From assembly GCA_041667115.1 (NCBI GenBank), contig JBAYFO010000087.1, positions 1-9,879 of the forward strand: a stretch of 9,879 nt of DNA. Reading direction: 5' to 3'. Under the pieces are notes generated by a model, which saw nothing but the letters and a program-made list of their open reading frames with translations, was not told where the DNA came from and made no database searches. Source of the stretch: UBA1563 sp041667115 (lineage in GTDB: Bacteria > Bacteroidota > Ignavibacteria > Ignavibacteriales > Ignavibacteriaceae). The translations under genes were made by a program, and so were the position numbers. Below are positions 6,050-9,879 of this stretch, piece after piece (positions within the stretch are counted from its first letter, which is position 1; every line of letters begins with the position of its first letter).

Positions 6050-7405
6050 ATGGACCAAAAAGAAAAAATTCTTATAGTCGATGATGAAAAAATTGTTAGA
6101 GAATCTCTTTATCACTGGTTTGAAGAAGAAGATTATGCAGTTGATACCGCCGAAGATGGCGAAACTGCCTTAAATAAATATGAAAAAGAAAAATATGATC
6201 TCCTTCTTGTTGATATGAAAATGCCGGGGATGAGTGGTCTGGATTTGTTATCCAAGATCAAAGCAATTGATAAAGATGCGCTTATTATCCTCATTACAGC
6301 TTTTGCTTCGGTACCAACTGCGATTACCGCTTTGAAGAACGGTGCATACGATTATGTAACAAAACCCGTTGATCCTGATGAACTTGCGCATCTCGTCAAA
6401 AAAGCTCTTGAACAACGGGCGCTAAAAATTGAAAACACTCAGTTGAAAGAAAATATCGACGAAATTATTAAACCGGATAATTTGATTGGCGACAGCTTTC
6501 AAATGAAAAAAATTTATGAGCTTGTGCACACGGTTGCACGCACAGATACTACTGTTATGATCAGAGGTGAGAGCGGCACCGGAAAAGAATTGGTTGCTAA
6601 AGCAATCCATATTAATAGCAGCCGCAAATATTTCCCAATTATTCCTGTGAACTGCGGTGCTCTTGCAGAATCACTTCTCGAAAGTGAATTGTTCGGACAC
6701 GAGAAGGGGGCTTTTACCGGCGCGCAATTCAAAAGAAAAGGGAAATTTGAAATGGCCGACAGAGGAACAATTTTTCTTGATGAGATCGGCTCGATTTCCC
6801 TTAAGATGCAGATTGAACTGTTAAGAGTTATCGAAACGAAACAGTTTAATAGGGTTGGTGGAAATGAATTAATAAAAAGTGATTTTAGGGTGATAATTGC
6901 AACAAACGAACCTTTGGAAGAACTCGTTAAAGCAGGAAAGTTTCGAGAAGATTTATATTATCGATTGAATGTTTTCACAATTGTAATTCCTCCGCTTCGC
7001 GAAAGAAGGGATGATATACCGCTGCTTGCAAGTTTCTTCATAAATAAATTCTCAACGGTTATGAATAAACAGGTAAAAAGTGTTTCTAAAGAAGCAATGG
7101 ATTTTTTAGTGAACTATGACTGGCCAGGGAATGTTCGTGAATTGGAAAATGCAATAGAAAGAGCAATGGTGGTTGGTAAATCTAATTCCATTCTCGTTGA
7201 TGACCTCCCTTTTCATGTTTCGATGAATAACTTTGAATTGGAAGGTGACGAGAAAAGTCTTTCTTCAATGGAGAGAAAATATATTCTTAAAATTCTAAAT
7301 GAGAATAACTGGAATATTTCCAAAAGTGCCCTGATACTTGAAATAGACAGGGTTACCCTTTATAACAAGATAACTAAGTACGGCCTCCGCAAAGCCGAGT
7401 ACTGA
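6050..7405 (+). CDS. NtrC-family sigma-54-dependent response regulator
   Basis: A 451-residue activator with complete three-domain architecture. The receiver domain (about 6-120) has the acidic pair D11/D12, phosphoacceptor D55 in VDMKMPG, and K105. The AAA+ domain (about 144-375) has Walker A GESGTGKE (173-180), the sigma-54 contact loop GAFTGA (220-225), Walker B IFLDEIG (241-247), and the arginine-finger region REDLYYRLN (299-307). A Fis-type helix-turn-helix occupies about 408-448. All catalytic elements are intact, so it should hydrolyse ATP to open sigma-54 promoters. It follows the kinase by 11 bases, with GAGGA (6039-6043) well placed before the ATG, so the two form a two-component pair. 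The nearest candidate target is the sigma-54-like promoter at 543-557 with the dyad at 420-432. Its stop overlaps the start of the protease gene by one base (TGATG). Confidence 0.95.
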   Translation: MDQKEKILIVDDEKIVRESLYHWFEEEDYAVDTAEDGETALNKYEKEKYDLLLVDMKMPGMSGLDLLSKIKAIDKDALIILITAFASVPTAITALKNGAYDYVTKPVDPDELAHLVKKALEQRALKIENTQLKENIDEIIKPDNLIGDSFQMKKIYELVHTVARTDTTVMIRGESGTGKELVAKAIHINSSRKYFPIIPVNCGALAESLLESELFGHEKGAFTGAQFKRKGKFEMADRGTIFLDEIGSISLKMQIELLRVIETKQFNRVGGNELIKSDFRVIIATNEPLEELVKAGKFREDLYYRLNVFTIVIPPLRERRDDIPLLASFFINKFSTVMNKQVKSVSKEAMDFLVNYDWPGNVRELENAIERAMVVGKSNSILVDDLPFHVSMNNFELEGDEKSLSSMERKYILKILNENNWNISKSALILEIDRVTLYNKITKYGLRKAEY

Positions 7406-7935
7406 TGGATATCTTTATCGCACCTTTGAAATTTTACAGCGCTGTGCTGCTGCAGAACCTTGTTGCAGAATTATCAAAAAGGTTCTCTTCAAGAATTCAT
7501 GTCATCAACATTAAAATGGATATTGATGATTTCTTTTCTGTTGAACGAGGGCAATATTTCTCCACCCAGATTATTGCCGAGGCAATGAAGCTTACGGACG
7601 AATTTAACGGCAAAATAATCTTGCTAACCGATGTAGACCTTTTTGTCCCTGTCTTAACCTTTGTTTTTGGTGAAGCGCAGCTTAACGGAAAACATTCCAT
7701 CCTTTCTGTCTGCCGTTTGCACGAAGAATTTTATTCCGGCATCTCAAACGAAAATCTTTTATTTGAGCGGACGATAAAAGAAGCGCTTCACGAGCTTGGG
7801 CATTGTTACGGTCTGCGCCATTGTATTGATTGGGACTGTGTAATGCACTCATCACCGGGAATTGAGGAAGTTGATATTAAGGGAAACAGTTTCTGCCGTA
7901 AATGTATTTCTAAGATTGAAGGTTATAAACACTAA
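7405..7935 (+). CDS. amzA: Archaemetzincin-family zinc metalloprotease
   Basis: A 176-residue protein whose C-terminal half carries the archaemetzincin signature: HELGHCYGLRHC supplies three zinc-ligand histidines in HExGHxxGxxHC, followed by four residues, CVM, then 16 residues and CRKC. The family's description gives a similar spacing, with the four cysteines binding a second structural zinc and the methionine forming the Met-turn. No signal peptide or membrane helix is seen, so it should be cytoplasmic. Family members are well conserved, but their natural substrates are poorly known. The start codon overlaps the stop of the response regulator by one base and lacks a clear ribosome site of its own, so translation is probably coupled to the regulator. 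That places a protease inside a signalling operon; it might process a component of the redox module or act on the regulators, but nothing in the sequence shows its target. Confidence 0.88.
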   Translation: MDIFIAPLKFYSAVLLQNLVAELSKRFSSRIHVINIKMDIDDFFSVERGQYFSTQIIAEAMKLTDEFNGKIILLTDVDLFVPVLTFVFGEAQLNGKHSILSVCRLHEEFYSGISNENLLFERTIKEALHELGHCYGLRHCIDWDCVMHSSPGIEEVDIKGNSFCRKCISKIEGYKH

Positions 7936-7995
7936 TTTGATGTGATTAACAGTTTGATTATTTCTTCAATTAAAATCCCCTACTAAGCAATATTT

Positions 7996-8027
7996 ATTGG
8001 AAAGTTGTTCAACGAAAATTATATTTG
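7996..8027 (+). promoter_or_regulatory. Bacteroidota-type promoter before menF
   Basis: ATTG at 7996-7999 and TATATTTG at 8020-8027 are 20 bases apart, fitting the TTTG-N19-21-TAnnTTTG pattern of Bacteroidota with one upstream mismatch. A start near 8034 would give a leader of about 16 bases, and no Shine-Dalgarno sequence precedes the ATG at 8050. The match to the element at 4392-4423 in both boxes and spacing suggests one sigma factor serves both. No strong terminator was seen between the protease stop and this element, so readthrough is possible. Confidence 0.42.
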
Positions 8028-8049
8028 ATTTAATATTTACCATTTTTAA

Positions 8050-9453
8050 ATGAAACAATTATTCGCCAAACTAAAATCTTCGTATGAAATTTTTCTAAAA
8101 ACTAACTGGCAAGGAACAACAAGCGTTAAAAGACAAAATCAACTTTTGAGTTTTTGTTTTGCTCTCCCTGATAAGTTTTCTTTAGATGATTGCTCACATC
8201 TTTTTGCATATTTCCCGGAAACCTTTTATTTCTCGGCAAATAATGAAGAGTTTTTAGCTGTTGGGAATATCCATTCTCTTTCCGCAAGTGGTTCCTTTCG
8301 TTGGAAGGAACTTGAAAAGCAATATGCGGATTTTCCTCCTCCTTTGTTAAATTCTAATAAAACAGATTTTATTAATTCCCCTCTCTTCTTAGCGACTGTA
8401 AAATTTGATACCGAAAAGAAAAGTGCTGAGTGGAGTAATTTCAAAAACTGTGAGTTGTACATTCCTAAGTTTCTTATAAAATTTGATGCCCCAACTCCCC
8501 TACTTCGGTTTAATGTTTTTGTTGATGATACTTTTTCAATTGATAATTCGGTTTTGGAATTTTCATCCGTCTTGAGTACTATTTTCCAACATAACATCAC
8601 TAAGCACGTTGAGAAAACAATCGAATATGACAGAAAGATCAGTTCACCGGATGATAAAGAGTTATGGCAGAGAAATGTAGAGAAGGCGCTTTCGGAGATT
8701 AGAAAGACTTCATTAACTAAAATTGTGCTGGCAAGAAGAATTTCTATGAGAATGAATAAATCAGTCTATTTAGCCGATTTACCGGGAAGATTAAAAAAAG
8801 CAAATCCCAACTCAAATATCTTTTACATAAAGAAAAACGATACTGTTTTTTTGGGGGCTTCGCCGGAAATTTTGATTGAAGTGAAAGAAAACAACATTCT
8901 GACCGAAGCCATTGCTGGTTCACGTAAAAGAGGTAACACCGATGAAGAAGATATTTTTTTGGAAAATGAATTACGGAATTCTGAGAAAGAAATTAATGAA
9001 CACCGCTCTGTTGTAAATTTCTTAGTTGACAATTTAAATAATTTAGCATCGTCTGTTAAATATAAAATAGTGCCTGATGTAAAAAAATTGACATCAATTC
9101 AACATTTATCAACACAGATAACTGCTAAAATAAAAAGCGACAAATCGTTTTTCACAATTGTAGATAAATTATTCCCGACGCCTGCTGTATGCGGAAATCC
9201 TAAAGAAAAAGCAATTGCCCTTATTTCGGGGTTAGAAGAATTTGATCGGGGGCTATACGCTGGATTAATCGGTTGGATTTCTCCTTCTTCAGCAAAATTA
9301 GTTGTCGCTATCCGTTCGGCTCTTATAATTAAAAACACGATATTTGTTTATGCCGGTTGTGGAATAGTTGAAGGTTCCGACCCGGAAAGTGAATTCACGG
9401 AAACTGAAATAAAATTTAAGACAATCCTTTCGACTTTAAATGAAAAAAATTAA
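8050..9453 (+). CDS. menF: Isochorismate synthase, first step of menaquinone synthesis
   Basis: A 467-residue chorismate-binding enzyme that converts chorismate to isochorismate in the cytoplasm. The catalytic half (about 205-460) is complete: KIVLARR with the general-base lysine K224, FLGASPEILIEV (267-278), TEAIAGSRKRG (285-295), the EHRSVVNFLVDNL helix (317-329), HLSTQI (352-357), PTPAVCGNP (376-384), FDRGLYAGLIGW (398-409) and AGCGIVEGSDPESEF (435-449), which holds magnesium-binding glutamates. The N-terminal 200 residues are divergent, as usual for MenF. EntC, the siderophore isochorismate synthase, and salicylate synthases share these motifs, but the overlap with menD decides for menaquinone. 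The start at 8050 has no visible ribosome site. The menD gene begins within its last 14 bases. The product would feed the quinone pool used by NrfD-type complexes such as the one encoded upstream. Confidence 0.92.
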   Translation: MKQLFAKLKSSYEIFLKTNWQGTTSVKRQNQLLSFCFALPDKFSLDDCSHLFAYFPETFYFSANNEEFLAVGNIHSLSASGSFRWKELEKQYADFPPPLLNSNKTDFINSPLFLATVKFDTEKKSAEWSNFKNCELYIPKFLIKFDAPTPLLRFNVFVDDTFSIDNSVLEFSSVLSTIFQHNITKHVEKTIEYDRKISSPDDKELWQRNVEKALSEIRKTSLTKIVLARRISMRMNKSVYLADLPGRLKKANPNSNIFYIKKNDTVFLGASPEILIEVKENNILTEAIAGSRKRGNTDEEDIFLENELRNSEKEINEHRSVVNFLVDNLNNLASSVKYKIVPDVKKLTSIQHLSTQITAKIKSDKSFFTIVDKLFPTPAVCGNPKEKAIALISGLEEFDRGLYAGLIGWISPSSAKLVVAIRSALIIKNTIFVYAGCGIVEGSDPESEFTETEIKFKTILSTLNEKN

Positions 9454-9879
9454 TAAAAATATTTTGTGGTCAACAATATTTTTTGAACAACTTGCAAACC
9501 TTGGAGTAAAGCACGTCTGTATTTCTCCCGGTTCACGCAGCACTCCTTTAACTCTTGCGGCGGTGTATAATAAAAAGCTAACATGTTTAAAAATTATTGA
9601 TGAACGCTCTTCCGCATTTTTTGCTTCCGGCATAGCACGAACTACCGGAGCGCCTGTGGCGTTGATTTGTACTTCCGGAACGGCAACTGCAGAATATTAC
9701 CCCGCAATAATAGAAGCATATCAACAAAGAATTCCCCTCATTATTTGTACTGCCGACCGACCGCCGGAGCTTGTAAATAAAGGAGCAAATCAGACGATCA
9801 ATCAAAAGAATTTGTACGCAAATCATATCCGTTTTTTTGCAGATGCGGGACTCCCGGATATTTCAAATAAGAAACTTGA
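9440..9879 (+). CDS. menD: MenD (SEPHCHC synthase), N-terminal part, cut by the window edge
   Basis: An open frame of 146 complete codons starts at ATG 9440, overlaps the end of menF by 14 bases and runs off the window. MenD is the thiamine-diphosphate enzyme that joins 2-oxoglutarate to isochorismate. Recognised segments are CISPGSRSTPLTLA (27-40); IIDERSSAFFASGIA (52-66), including E55, equivalent to the glutamate that activates the cofactor in E. coli MenD; PVALICTSGTATAEYYPAIIEA (starting at 72); and ADRPPELVNKGANQTINQ (105-122). These cover the first, pyrimidine-binding, domain; the pyrophosphate-binding domain lies beyond the window. The TGA at the last three bases is out of frame, so the gene is cut by the window edge and not by a stop. 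The overlap with menF indicates an operon with coupled translation. Confidence 0.93.
   Translation, partial: MKKINKNILWSTIFFEQLANLGVKHVCISPGSRSTPLTLAAVYNKKLTCLKIIDERSSAFFASGIARTTGAPVALICTSGTATAEYYPAIIEAYQQRIPLIICTADRPPELVNKGANQTINQKNLYANHIRFFADAGLPDISNKKL

Noticed and set aside
9877..9879. TGA at the last three bases as the stop of menD
   Set aside because: It is out of frame with the MenD reading, which is still open at the edge. The protein would also be far too short for the family.

Overview
The window is AT-rich bacterial DNA, and every supported gene lies on the + strand. The genes suggest an anaerobic or facultative, menaquinone-using bacterium of the Bacteroidota/Ignavibacteria (Chlorobi-related) type. 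Supporting signs are the low GC, the menF-menD pair, an archaemetzincin, and two gene starts preceded by ATTG-N20-TAnnTTTG elements that resemble the Bacteroidota housekeeping promoter. The lineage is an inference and was not tested by search.

Layout. Positions 1-603 hold no convincing gene. They do hold a candidate sigma-54 promoter (543-557) and two short palindromes. Positions 604-4278 look like one transcription unit of five genes: an 86-residue membrane peptide; a membrane-anchored GcvH-like protein; a ferredoxin with four [4Fe-4S] motifs (HybA/DmsB type); a ten-helix NrfD/HybB-type quinone-reactive membrane protein; and a soluble GcvH-like protein with a four-cysteine N-terminus. After a 167-base gap with a Bacteroidota-like promoter, a second unit (4446-7935) encodes a histidine kinase with two haem-type motifs in its extracytoplasmic domain, an NtrC-type sigma-54 response regulator, and an archaemetzincin metalloprotease. 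A third unit (8050 to the window edge) begins menaquinone synthesis with isochorismate synthase and an incomplete menD that overlaps it.

How they may work together. The ferredoxin/NrfD pair is the kind that moves electrons between a quinone pool and an iron-sulfur partner, but no catalytic subunit is encoded beside it. Three proteins of this unit share a TM-[YQ]-DGG motif, and both GcvH-like domains lack the lysine that would carry lipoate. They are therefore more likely structural or docking parts than lipoyl carriers. The haem-motif kinase and sigma-54 activator next door are good candidates to control the unit through the sigma-54-like promoter at its head. The least described part is this redox module and its regulator; the link between them is inferred from position and motifs.
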